This document shows, in pieces, positions 22,262-34,100 of a stretch of 64,000 nucleotides of DNA. How positions within the stretch are numbered: the stretch's first letter is position 1; each line of letters starts with the position of its first letter. The position numbers were made by a program, and so were the translations under genes. Below the pieces are notes generated by a model. That model saw only the letters and a list, made by a program, of their open reading frames with translations. It was not told where the DNA came from and made no database searches. The DNA comes from Pleodorina starrii (taxonomy: Eukaryota > Chlorophyta > Chlorophyceae > Chlamydomonadales > Volvocaceae), in NCBI GenBank assembly GCA_030267565.1, contig BRXU01000022.1, positions 20,001 through 84,000 on the forward strand, given 5' to 3'.

Positions 22262-23142
22262 TTTGGCGGGATCTGAGGGCCGCCGTTCCACTGCTGGTTT
22301 CGTTTTTCTGCTGAGCGGTGGGGCGATTTCCCTGGTCGTCGAAGCTCCAGCCCACGGTTGCTACATCCACTGCGGAGGCGGAGTACATGGCCGTGGCTGC
22401 CGCTGTCAAAGAAGCGCTGTGGCTGCGGCACCTGTTGTTCGAGTTGGGCGTAGGGGCCATTCCCGTTGGGTGCGATAGCACCGCGTGCATTGCGATGCTG
22501 GAGAGCCCTGTGTCCACTGCGTGCACCAAGCACATTGATGTGTGCCACCATTTCGCGCGTGAGCGGGCGGGTCGAGAGGGGCGAAATCCGGATGATGCAG
22601 TGCACCACTGTGAGGAGCAGTTGGTGGATGTCTTCACGAACGAATGAAGGCGCTGCCGAAGGAGAAGCTGAAGCTGTGCATGAGCGGCATGGGACTGAAG
22701 TAACCGTGCTGCCTTCCTCGCATGCATGTTGTTGCGTGGCTGGTTGGCTGGTGACGTTCCGTTAAGGCAGGCGTATGCAACTCGCCCACCGCAGGACACC
22801 TAGCAGCACTGCGTATTTGCGTTTCCTTGTGTGAAAGCCTATCAATGGTGTTGTTTAAACGTGGGAGTTTCGAACACAGTCCACCACTGCTGCTTTGCGT
22901 GTCAAGCTGGCATCTGTTCCATCAGGTTGCCGTACTTTCGTGGTTCATTTTGTGTATGTTTGTCGTACGGAAGTCTGTCCGCGTGGGAGTGTTGATTTTC
23001 GGCCAGACTTCGTAAGCCCTGCGCCCACCCTGTCGTATTGTAGGCTTGAGGTCGCCTAAGCGAGTAGCCTGTTGCGTTCGTAGAGTCAGACTGTAGCTTT
23101 GGCATGGGGCCTGAAACTACCTAGCAGGTGTGGTGTGCCCAC
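22262..23142 (+). pseudogene. Ty1/Copia RNase H and 3' end (right arm of the inverted repeat)
   Basis: Plus-strand reading from 22240 gives FCDADLAGSEGRRST and FVFLLSGGAIS, then after a one-base insertion TSTAEAEYMAV, CDSTACIAMLESP and HIDVCHHFARE. It carries the same FTNE-position frameshift as the left arm. It is the reverse complement of 21121-22005 at high identity, so both arms descend from one already damaged copy or from sister copies. Confidence 0.85.
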
Positions 23143-24689
23143 CTCGGTACGGCTTCTCACCTAGTGACAATATCTTGGCTGAGGTCTCTTACCTCAGACA
23201 GCTGGTTGTAACAACCGTGGCTTGCTGGAGACTTTTGGGCTTGTCTCTAAGGCTTACACACGGCTCAGCTCAGGGGAGCCAGTCTGACACGCAGCTGGTC
23301 CGTTTTACAACACGCACTTACATCACTTTAGTGGCTTACCTTGTCGCCAAAGATGCATCATCCGCCACGTGTATGTCATTGTACTGCCGCGCTAGCACCT
23401 TGTCCCCGGCTACCGCTGGGAGCCGGCGCAGTACGTACTTGCTGCGTGTCTCGTCCGCCCGTCGGTGTCCACCTGCGTCGGTGGCGCGTTGGGGGCCGCA
23501 AGAGTACAATAGGCAAGAAGGTGTGGAGAGCCGTAGCCCATCTGCGGGCGCGCTGCACGCAGGTGTAAGCCAACGAAAACCGTGCCACACCCCACGCAAA
23601 TTTGTTCGACCGTATCAATAATCCGCATCGTGCCAGAAGGCTGTGTTATCGTTTGCTAATCTTGCTAATTGCGTTTGTTCACGCACCTTCCTCAAACCAA
23701 GCAAGCATATCAGGTACTTGCGCATTGGCCGGCTCTATATATCCGGGTAGATGAATCTTGCTATCACCAGCATAACCAATCAATTGCCAGCTGAGTCCTC
23801 GGCACGCAGGCGGCGATCACTGAGCGAGCATGAACCGCGGATTGAGATTCAGATCTGAAATGTAGCACGCGATCTTGAACAGTGCCATATCAAGCGCGGC
23901 TTTGCTTTCCAGCGTTTGACATATGCGATTCTGCTTCATGTGATCACGTCTACTGTCGTGACACGTCTAGACTCGTGTGGAGGTGTGGTCATGTCCGCTA
24001 TTAGCTAGGGCCGCATATACTTCAGACTTCGGGAAGCAAAAATAAATTGGCGCGGCGGATAATTTTATTGTGCAAGGAGACCGCCTGCCTGGAGCAAAAG
24101 CCGTATACGGGTACGTAAAACGGCAACATACGACAGACAGGCATCCCCTTGCTGCGAGGTTGCTAAACTTGCATTCTGGGAAATATAATTCCCACAAAAT
24201 GTGCTTATGTGTGGTTTGAACTCCGTAATGTTCAGTCTCCGGAGGCTGGTGTTCTATGCAGCGTGCCAGCAAAACCGCATGCCCTCTTTCCGCGAGTATT
24301 CAATACAGAATATTATGAAATGTGCTCAGGAGTACATTTGAAGGATACATAGTGTGGGCACAGCAGCCCGTCACTTTCAGTGCGGTAATAAAGCAGGTTC
24401 GTTAGCTGCGTAATTTCCATTGCAAGGCCTGTGCTCATGCATACCGTAATGGCCACGATGATGCAGATGCCGCATCACAGTAGCTAGCAAAGAAAGCCAC
24501 GCAGCTTACCTATGCTGGAGAGCCAGCTCAATCTACCGCGTCTGTGGCCACGTAAACTACGTAACGGAACTCGAAAGCAAACAACCTCGACTGACGTAGA
24601 ACCTACTCATCTGCAAATCCGCAATCTCCGGAAATAAGGACGGTAAACTGTCGGTGACGGTAAACTGACCGGACACGGCGGCATGGCCG
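23143..24689. other. No gene recognised
   Basis: A minus-strand frame at 23628-23336 includes a CVGCG motif and YVLRRLPAVAGDKV but lacks a family assignment. 23640-24600 is A/T-richer and shows no coding signal. Confidence 0.3.
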
Positions 24690-25400
24690 CACGCTGACCA
24701 AGATCCAGGTGCTGTGTCTTGCCGCTGAGCTGGAGGCCATCCAGGTCAAAGCCGCTGGCCGCGAGCCGCGCTGGCCTGGGGGTGCGGCCGCCCCCGAGAA
24801 GTGGTTTCGCGGGTACAAGGAGCGGCACGGCGACATCCTGAGCAGCACGCAGAGGTGGAACGGCAGGCGGCGGCCACGTCAGACCAGCGCGCAGGTCAAG
24901 CCCAAGTTCATCACCGGCACGGAGATGGCTGCGGCGCTGTGGCGCCGCTGTGGAGGAATGGAGCACCTCTGTGGAGCGGGAGATGAAGGAGGAGATCCTC
25001 ACTGCTGCAAGCCAGTTCTTCTGAGATGTGTCCCACCCCGGATTTGAAGCACGAGCTGAAGGCGTCCGAGAAGGCTGCCAAGTACAAGGTGTACGGCCGA
25101 AGCAGCGGCGCCGGGGATGCCCGCGGCTGCACGGGCAACACAGCTGTCGGTAGTGGGAGCGGGGCCGCCAACCGCAGCCGGCGGGGCCAGGTGTATGTCG
25201 GTCAAGCGCAGCCGGTCCGCCGGCAGGCAGACGTCGGCGGCTGAGGCCGAGGCCCGCAACCTCTCGGGCGTCCCGGTGCCGCGCCCGCGGCGCGCCACGC
25301 AGGTCCCGCTGCACTACAGGCAGAGAACGGATGACGGAGACTCCCAGAGCAGCGACACCATGCGCGAGACGTCGGCTTGCTTCTATGCTACAGCGTGCTA
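24690..25400 (+). pseudogene. Possible transposase DNA-binding (HTH) remnant
   Basis: Plus-strand reading gives LTKIQVLCLAAELEAIQVKA and EKWFRGYKERHGDILSST, which resembles the helix-turn-helix of CENP-B/pogo-type transposases (EKWxxxFxxRHxxxLS). Stops and frameshifts follow; a later frame (VKRSRSAGRQTSAAEAEARN) could be a continuation. No DDE domain is present. The assignment is weak. Confidence 0.25.
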
Positions 25401-25710
25401 CAATCGCACTTGGATGTTTGAAGCGGAGAGGTTTGGGAGATGCCGAGTACATACGTAAGAACCTTCCGTAATTTCCTGGGCATTAATCGGATACATTCAA
25501 CATTTTATAGAGGCTTGACATGCTCAAGACGGTCAAAATAGGGCAGCATAGTGCCTAGAGCCTACCTGTATCTACTTGCCGTACGTTTGACCAGTGAAGC
25601 TAACTCATCGGTACATCGCTGATAAGGCATCCTGATGTGAGGATTATAATAAGTATCAACGCACTTCAAGCCCGTCATACTTGTGCCTTGCACTTTGATA
25701 CATAAAATGA

Positions 25711-25806
25711 AATTTCCATAGTCCAGCAGGGGGTCACCGCCGTACGCCCAGGGCATTAATTGCCTTTTCTCTGCGCACACTTAGCCGTTTTCGACGCTTG
25801 AAACTG
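25711..25806 (+). repeat. Left terminal inverted repeat of the MULE-type transposon
   Basis: Complements 30811-30906 with mismatches only around cattaattg versus caaaaattg. Confidence 0.9.
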
Positions 25807-26082
25807 CGTTGTAAAGTCCATTTAATGTAGCCTACAAATATTTAGCACGTTGCAACCTGGAAATTTAAGCATCTCAAGGTCTTGTCCGGCGTCCGCAGAC
25901 GACGGCAATGCACCCCCCCTACAAGAAATAGAGTTAATGGATTCTTGAAGCTACACACGCATCTTTCGGCCTCATGAAACCTGACGCCGTCACCCCATGA
26001 CCGCCAATACCGCTAAGGTGAGTCGCATTCGTAACGCGATTGTTCTCTAACTGGAAAATAGCAATGAACGCTTTCTACCAGC

Positions 26083-29000
26083 TCACACGAACATCCGCTT
26101 GTCAACGCCCTTGGAGCTCTGCAGATCCTTCACGACGGGCGCGCGTCCGCACAGGCTGCGGGTGAGGCTCAAGAACTCGCTGTACTCCTTGGCGTTAATC
26201 TCGTTGCCAAAGTTGGCAGGCGGCACGTGCAGTTTGGAGTAGTATGCGGCCCAGAATCGCTTGACCCAGACCTCCATCGCCGCCACCCACTCAGCGCTGT
26301 AGGGGATCACGCGCACCTCCGTCTTCTCCACGCTGTACTGCAAGTAGATGCACTCGGTCGTGCATGTCGCCAGCATACCGAGCTGCACCTGTGCGAAGTG
26401 CGTCGCCGGTAAGGCAGCCGGAAACTTCTTGAACGGCGCGTACTTGTAGCTCTCCGCCGCCGGCGCCCCCTGCGCGTTCTCCGCCTCCGCGGGCACGAAG
26501 GGGAACCGGGACTTGTACTCTACCATGACCTTGCGCGTCTGCGATGTACGCCCCGCGCGGCATTCCACCTCCAAAAGACCGTCCGGTGAGGCACCCATGG
26601 GCGGCTGTCCCTCCTGCCCGCAGGACAGCGCTATGAAGCCCTGTTCCTTGAGGACCCAGGCGGTGGCCTTCTCGAAACCTGGAATCTCCTTCAGGTGCTG
26701 CAGCAGGAGCCAGTCGCAGTTCGGCTCGTGCGTCTGGCCCCACTCCAGCGCGGGGCCTGTGCGGCTGGGCCCCTCTCGGCCGGCCAGGCTGTCCACCACC
26801 GCCTTGACATGGTGCCGCCCCGCCATGAAGGCCGGGAGGCAGAGCTGCTCCGCTGCCCTCTCCTCGCCAAACCCAAGGTATGCGCCCAGGACGCTGCCGG
26901 TCAGCTTGCCTCGCCTTAGCGCGTGCCACAGGGGTGTCCCCTGCGGGATCAGCTGCTGCATCTGAAGGGCGAAAGCGGACTCGAGTTGCGGCAGCAGTGC
27001 CCCAAACTGTGCTGCATCCAGCAGGCTGAGATCTGGCAGCTGCAACGCGATCCGCTGGGCCTCGAGGCTGACATATCCGTCTTGGCGCCGGACCCACGTG
27101 CGGTCCATGGCGTAGAGCTGTACGTTCGGCTTGCCTACCGTCCCGCTGCCCGCTGCTGCCTGTTGCCGGCTCTGCTGCCCTGCAGGTGGCTGGACCTCTC
27201 CCAGTGCGGCGCGCCTGCCCTGCACTCCCATCTCAGGTAAGGTCGGTGCCGGGAAGGGGCGCTTGTCGGCAGCCGCCTTCTTGGGGCGACCGGGCTCCTT
27301 CACCTTCTCAAACTCCACGTCTGCCTGTTGGGTGCCGGCAAGGGCCGCGCCGAGCTGCGCCGGTTCTGGCGCTTGATGCTGGGGGCCGTCGGGCTGCGGT
27401 GCGAGGGCGACCTGTAGCTCAGGTTGTGCCGGGGCTGTCAGCCCCGGTGTCCGCTTGCCTGACGGGCTTGGCTGCGGCGCACCAGCCGACCGCTCAAGCG
27501 CCCGCCGCAGTGCAGGTGGCAACGGGGTGACACCCGCCGGCTCCTGCTGTGGCGCGTGCTGGGTGACCGACAGCGGTGGCAGTCGGGGGAGCGGGGGTGG
27601 CGGCGCGAGCTTGCGCTTCTTGCCGCGGACCTTGCTGAACTCGTCTGGGGTGGCGAAGGCCCCGTGGGGTAGCACGTCGCGGACGCTGTCCATAGCCTGC
27701 TGCAGTAGCTCTCGTAGGCCGCGCACGTATGCACCCGGGAGCGCGTATGATGCGCTTTGCGCCAGCTTGCCCAGCTCACGGATTAAGCTGCGATCCTTCT
27801 CCTCTTCATCCGCTGCCGCTGCTTCTGCCACTGCAGCATCCGCCATTGTCGCCCCATGATCCTCCACTGCTGCCGCGGCATCCTCCCCATCACCTCCTGT
27901 CCACGCGTCGTCTTCACCGTCAGCCGCCGCCGCTGCCTCCCGCGCTGCGGAAGGGGTGCCACCTCCCGCAGCGGCGAGGCGCATGTTTTCGTTGGCGTCA
28001 GCGGCGGCCTCCGCGCGTTCCGCCTCGGCGCGCGCTTCCTCCGGGGTCAGACTGCTGCCGCCAGCCACCACCACGTCCACCACCAGGTGCGGTTGCTCCG
28101 TAAGGCTGCGAGGCAGGTCCTGCCATGTCCAGTGCGTCCGCGCCAGCAGGGCGAACATGTGCTTGCATGGAATGCGCCGAGCCAACCAGTCCCCGCACGT
28201 GCAAGTCCCGGCGGTGATGTCAGTGGTGTAGCAGCGCTCATCCGAGCCAAGGCCGTTGACGAATAGCTGCAGCGACGCACCGGCTGGGACACGGCCGTCC
28301 AGCTCTTCGTTGTACTTCATCAGGGCCATAGTGTCGTCTGATTTGGGCAGCTGGTACCGTTGCTGCGCTCCCTCCACCTCCCTTATCGCTGCTGCTGGTA
28401 TGGCAGACCCCCGGTCCCGCCTCTCCAGCAGCGCCCTGACGACGGGTTCCGGGCGGCCAACTGCCCATGGCGGCAAGGGTGTCTCGCGGGCTCCCAGGGC
28501 CATCCTTAGGGACGACACGTTCTCCAGCGCATACGTCCTCGCGTAGTACGGCAAGATGACGTCCGAGTAAACCCGCAGGAGCGAGTCCATGCGCTGGTCG
28601 ATCCGCCCGTCGAGCCACTTGCGCTTGAAGACCCGGTTCATGGCCTCCATGTGGTTGTTGGTGTTGATGCCGCCGTGATACGCCTGCCGATAGCAAGCTG
28701 CCCACTTCTCCGCCTCCCCCAACCACTCGCGCTCCAGGTACTGCTGCAAGAGCGGATTGCCCGTCCACCACGATGACTCCTTCAGGGCGGCCAGCCGCGC
28801 GTTGTAGCTGCTGATGGAGGGTGCGTCAGCCAGGTTGCGCAACGCCTGGAATAGCGGTGCCTGGTCGGCGGCTTTGACGCGGTGGTTGCCGTCATGGATC
28901 CACCGCCACCACGCCTGGAGGCGATGGAAGTCGCACAGCAGGACCCGGGTGCCGGAACCGAATGCCGCGCCGATGGCGTTCTGCTCCGCGTCCGACTTGT

Positions 29001-30732
29001 CGACCATGAAGTGATCGGGTTTCCAGGTGGGGTTCCAGTTTCGCAGCTGCTGCAGCGCCTCGGCAATCATGTCGCCTGTCTCCTCCTCCACGAAAAAGAG
29101 CGCAACAGGGTAGCCCTTGCCGTGATTGTCCACCACGTTCAGCAGGAACAGCGGGAATCCCCACTTGCTTGTCTTGTACGTGGCGTCCATGCCGACCACC
29201 GAGCCGCCGTACAGCTGCAACATGCGCTGCTGCTCTGGGGTTTGCATGACAAGGAGCATTTTGTCCTCGCCGCTGCGCTTGCGGAAGAAGGTCTGGGCCC
29301 CAGGGTGCTTGCTCTGGAAAGCACGCAGCTCCGCCTCACATGCCACCTGGTCCACTTTGTGTGCCCGTCTGTTCCGCACGGCCGTATCGTACAGGTTGCG
29401 GAGGGTCCATGTTCGCGGATAGAAGCGGGCGTCAAGGGGATTGCGCTGGATCCCCAAGCTGTCGACCAGCTCGTCGGCGAAGGCGGTGAGCTGCTGTTCG
29501 AGCTGTGGGAAGGATACGCCCTGGTCGAGGAGTTCGGCCACCCTTTCGGCAATTCTAGGGTGTGGCGGCTGAGCGACGAGGTCGGCGGCTGTGTGCGGGG
29601 TATGGCCGCTGTGCTGTAGGTGGAGGTGGAGACGAACTGTGGTGTCCATGGCTGTGGCGGGGCCTGCAGCGGGGTCTGTAGCCATGGAGCTGGAGGCGTC
29701 ACCGTAAGCCCCGCCCCTCGGGTTGACAACAGCCGATGGCCCGGCCCCGCCAGGCTGAGTGGTGGCGTTGACCTGGGCGGGGTTTGGTGTTGCGTTGGCG
29801 GCACCGGCGGAGCCGTCATCAGCGCTAGTGGAGTCTCCAGCCCGGTAAAGCCCCTGCTGCTTTGCGTAAGGCGTGCAGAGACGGAGGACAAGTAGCGCAG
29901 GGCAACCGCACTTCTTGGAAACGCCAGCATGGGCGCGAGTGAAGTTGCCGCGGTCGACGTCTGCACGTTTGGCGCGCACCTGCAAGGAAGGAATTGGTGT
30001 TGTTATGCCTTGCCCTAGGATGCATGCCTCCTTCAAGCTCGTACTGTCCTACCTGCCAAGACGGCTTCCCGCCGAACATGCACCGATACTCGCGGGTGAG
30101 CACGCCTGGCTTGTCCTCCTGCTGTCGTGCGCGCCGGTACTTGGTGCCGGTTTCGAGTTCCAGGTCGGCAAGGAAGACCTCGACGGCTCCCCAGTCCGGT
30201 AGAGTGCCGCGGATGGAGTGGTCGTGTGGTAGGATGACGAGGTCGCGCAGTTTGGAGCAGCATGTTGGGAGGGGCCTGTCCCCATTTGCGGCGGTGGCCC
30301 GTGGGTCCCCGGCCTGCCTGCCGCTGGTTGAGGTAGGAAACCACTTATCGACGTCGCCCTGGTATTGTTCGAGGAACCGTTGCCCTCTGTAGAATAACAA
30401 ACACGTAAAGGAGCGTCGGCGCGTGCAGACGTTTGCTGCCGAGGCGTTGCCGTGCGAACCTACCTGTCCTTGAAGCAGCCAAGTAAGCTGCCGAGCTCGG
30501 CTTTGCTGGTTACGACGGGCTGGGTGTATTCCCTGGTGCTCGCCTTGCCAGTGCCTGGGAGCGATGCTACCGGCAGCACAAGACCTCGGGCCTTGTACGT
30601 GCGGAGGTACTCGCTAAGGCAGTCTTCTTTGGTCGTCGGGAACTGGAAACGAAGAATATCTAATGCCTTTATGCCCTTGTCGCCCTTATGGACACTATGG
30701 CGCTCGCGAGTCGAAGGGTCCATGGTGGACAT
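26083..30732 (-). CDS. MULE-type transposase fused to SWIM zinc finger and YqaJ-like nuclease
   Basis: Exons 30732-30464, 30386-30053 and 29979-26083; introns of 77 and 73 bp with GT-AG ends; phases join to 1,499 residues. Start MSTMDPSTRE at 30732; ATGs at 30750 and 30723 are alternatives. In order: an N-terminal metal-binding region with EYRCMFGGK, KKCGCPA (about 223-229) and HSGHTPHT (about 324); the MULE DDE core with GMDATYK (Asp466), SDAEQNAI (Asp531) and NNHMEAMNRV (Glu646); a SWIM finger CTCGDW...IPCKH (794-808); a long Ala/Glu- then Pro-rich linker with an AT-hook-like GRPKK; and at about 1215-1440 a YqaJ/PD-(D/E)XK domain with THEPNC (Glu1286), GASPDG (Asp1334), VEYK (Glu1355, Lys1357) and FAQVQLGM. 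The transposase should cut and paste the element through its inverted repeats; the nuclease is likely an accessory for end processing or repair (inference). No internal stop or frameshift is seen, so it may be active. Confidence 0.85.
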
Positions 30733-30810
30733 TTCGCGCGTAAAAGTCAAAAACGGCAGTCATACTAAAGTGATAATTGCTAAATGCCTCGTATTGAGCT
30801 TTGTCAAACA

Positions 30811-30906
30811 CAGTTTCAAGCGTCGAAAACGGCTAAGTGTGCGCAGAGAAAAGGCAATTTTTGCCCTGGGCGTACGGCGGTGACCCCCTGCTGGACTATG
30901 GAAATT
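30811..30906 (-). repeat. Right terminal inverted repeat of the MULE-type transposon
   Basis: Partner of 25711-25806. It ends about 80 bp upstream of the transposase start codon, so the element's promoter should lie in or next to it. Confidence 0.9.
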
Positions 30907-31112
30907 ATTGCCACCCTTTATTTATACCTGGTTCGTTCCTAAGGTGTAACTATTTGCCAAGCGGCTATTACAATGGCGCACGTCGCATTATAACCTTCTA
31001 TTTATAAAAGGCAATTCCTTGGGTGCTGTTAAAGTTCTGGAAGCCTGTGTTCCATTCAAATCGAAGTGCCCCAGGCGTAGCATCAGCAGAAGCCGCACTG
31101 ATTACATATAGA

Positions 31113-34100
31113 ATGGGCTTGCTCACACTAGTATCGACAGTTACGCGGGAGCTGCTGTGCGCGGCCTTCGGCGTCGGCCGAAAAGGAGCGGCCGCAAAAT
31201 CGCCCAGGAAACACGTTGGCGTCATCACCGCGCAGCTCACGCAACTCCAAGCAAGGTGTCTGCTCGCGGCGTGCGCTTTCTGGGCAGTCGTCTCAGTCAT
31301 CGCCCTGCCGTCCGTTCTCGTTTTCGGCCTGCTGCTGGTCCCGATATGGGTCACAGCGGAAGTCGCATTTCTCTTTTGGTGGTTCGCCATCTACCGGCGA
31401 CTCAACGCGCAGCCCGTTCCTCACCGCCCCCCGGCGCACAATAACCCCCGCGACGTCTTTGACCGATTCATTCGCGACCAGAAGGCGCTGTCGCGCTATA
31501 TCAACATCATGGACATGATATCGAAGTGGCATTGGGATGTGCCCATCTCCCAGCTTACGCGCGGAAACGTCGCTGACCTGTGAGTGGGCGGGTGCCTGTC
31601 AGCAACTGCCTGGGGAGTCGGGGCCGGAAGCAGCCCGGGAGTAGTAGCAGCAGCAGCCCGGGAACGGCGGACGATGGGGCGCGAGGGCTGGGGCAGGGGC
31701 CTGCGAGTGACGCTGCAAGCAACACACCAAGATGCACCAGTGCACAAATCCGGACGGAGCGCTGCCAAACAAACTGCACTTCCGCCCTCCACCGCCCATT
31801 TCCACCTTTGCTGCCAACCGCGCGCTTTTTCGCATTCCTTTCTTCTCGTCCTCCGCACTTCGCCACACTCCGCCACCACCCTGGCCATGCCACCACCACA
31901 ACCACCACCCTAGCCCTGCTTGTGCCCATGATGCAACACCAGCCGGCCCCCTTGCCCGTACCCTCCGACTGATATGTGGTCTGGCACCTGCTGTAACCAC
32001 TACTGTTGTTCTGCCTTCCTCCCCCTTCCCCGCGCCAGGCTGTGCTACGGCTTCTACTACCGTTCTCCGCAGCAGCTGGCCGACGAGGGGCTGGGCCACC
32101 TGCCGGATCAGCTGGTTTCGGAGCTGGAGGCCGCCTGGGGCGTCACCTTCTCTGCCGGGCCCTACGTGCCCCGTCGCCTGATGACGCACCTTTGGGAGCC
32201 GGTGCGCTGCTTCCCCCGCCCGCTGGCCTTTTACGCGGGCGTCGAGGTGCTCATCGCCCTCAAGCACGTGATGCTGCAGGCGGCCGGCTTCCGGGCGCAC
32301 ATGCATCAGGGTGGGTGGGTGTGCGGGAGGAGGGGTTGGGCGGTGAGCGCTCATCTCAGCGGGCGTCGTCTGTGTGGGGGGAAGGGAAGGGTAGTACAGT
32401 CCGAATCCTCAAGATGACAGGCGGGTGGAAAGGGCGACTGTGCGGGTCCCGGGTATCGAGAGGGCCGTGTGTGGGGCGGCGGGAAGTTGTGCGGCGGCGG
32501 GACTTGGAGCTGCGAGTGGCCTTGGTCGTAATCAAAGAGAGCCGAGCTGCCGGGCGCCGCGTCCAGCGTGGTGATACCTCCTTGACAGACAGCACGGCGC
32601 CAGTGCAGCCGCGTCGCCACCCGAGCAACGGACCCTGCAGGCAGGCCGCCGGGCAGGGGAAGCAGAGCTGGGAGGGTGTATGCGGAATCTGGGTCGCCCG
32701 AACGTCCTATCCCGCAACTGGGCACCGCCTAGCCTTGAGCCTGTCCGCCCGTGCACCCGCCTGTCCGGGCACCCTCCTCCGCAGGCCTGCGTTACTACAC
32801 CTACGGCCTCCCCGCCCCGGCCTCCGCCTCCTCCTCCTCCTCTGCCACGCCTCCATCCCACCACAACCCCAGCCCCAGCTCCCAAAGCCCGGCTTCCGTC
32901 GCGGACGCCGCCACGCCCTCAGCCGCAGCCGCTGCGCCCATCCTCTTCCTGCACGGCGTGGGCCTGGGCCTGCTGCCGTACCTCAACTTCCTGCTGCGTC
33001 TGTCCTCTCTGGGGCGGCCCGTGCTGGCCGTGGAGGTGCGGCACCTGTCCATGCGCGCCTGCACAGAGGTACCCGAGGAGGACGAGGTGGTGGCGGCAAT
33101 CGCCGGCGCGATGGCGGCGCACGGCGTGCGGCACGTGCACGCCGTGGCGCACTCGTACGGCACCTTTATGGCGTCGAGGCTGGTGCATCTGCACCGACCG
33201 GCGGTGGCGAGCCTGACGCTGGTGGACCCGGTGAGGAGCGGGCGGGGTGTCGGGTTGGGTGGGTGGGTGGGTGGTAGATTGGTTGGGTGGGTGCGTACTT
33301 GGCGGTTCGGGTGTGGGGGCTTAAGAGGTGGAGGGCATGCGGGTAGAAGGCTTGGGGGAAGGCGTCAGATAGCGTTGCGTAGCCGTTCGAAGGTGGGGGA
33401 TTGGAGGTAGAGGGGATGGTGGTCGGGGTTTGTGCGATGACGAGTCCGATGGGTTGCTGGTTGGTGCGGGGGGATTTCGCAGGTTGGGATTGGTGACGGA
33501 GCTGGGGGTGGGACTGGAGTGCGAGACGGTATTGTTCGGGGGGCTGCGGTATCGTTCGAGGCCCAGCACACGCACACACACATGCACACACGCGGGCTGC
33601 AGTCAATAAAATCGTGCCGTTCGAATGTAGGCAAAAGGCGCGTCATTCGAACATGTGTACACCCGTTGATTGCCTTTCGATGCCCCCAACCAGCCATATG
33701 CAAAGCTGCCCACGGCCACCCCTGCCTTCGAAATTTCGAATGCCCTCACGCCGCGGTCTGCCCGCTCCGCCCGTGCGTATTGCCTCGCAGGTCTGCTTCG
33801 TCATGTAAGCCCTGGGCTGGTGGGAGCGCGAGCGAGCGGTCTTGAGCGCGGGTGTAGCACTGGGAGGTAGCCGCCGGTGTGGGCGGGTGGGAGAGGCGCG
33901 ATCAGTGCAATACCGGACCCTCCTCCCCCCTTTCCACTGCCGTCTCCCTCTGGGCAAAGGCAACGCGGTGTCGTCAAAACGCGGGCAGCTTCTCCTCAGC
34001 TTCTCCTCAGCTTCTCCTCACGTAACATGGCAGTAAGGGTCCCGGGACAAGGCAGTCCGCGCTGCCGATGGCTGCTAGGCCGGACCAAACCAGCCACGTG

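Larger units (their letters stand above)
21121..23142. repeat. Inverted repeat of two Copia ends (arms about 0.88 kb, spacer about 0.26 kb)
   Basis: Arms are 21121-22005 and 22262-23142. The spacer holds the RT fragment that belongs to the left copy and the start of the right RNase H. The outer ends coincide (gtgggcgcacc at 21121 and its complement ending in cccac at 23142), so the duplication boundary is sharp on both outer sides. Confidence 0.9.
25711..30906. mobile_element. Autonomous MULE-type DNA transposon, 5.2 kb, with 96-bp terminal inverted repeats
   Basis: 25711-25806 and 30811-30906 are reverse complements differing at two positions; they include gtccagcagggggtcaccgc and cacttagccgttttcgacgc. 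The near-identity argues for a recent insertion. If AATT (25711-25714 and 30903-30906) is taken as the target duplication, the inverted repeat proper starts with tccatagtcc; AATT is palindromic, so this is ambiguous, and no 8-11-bp Mutator-type duplication is visible. One gene fills the interior. Confidence 0.85.

Noticed and set aside
24607..25452. Minus-strand frame of 281 codons
   Set aside because: Arg/Pro/Ala-rich without motifs; the opposite strand carries a more protein-like HTH remnant.
32006..33277. Plus-strand frame of 423 codons across the hydrolase
   Set aside because: It runs through introns in the wrong frame; the alpha/beta-hydrolase motifs lie in other frames joined by splicing.
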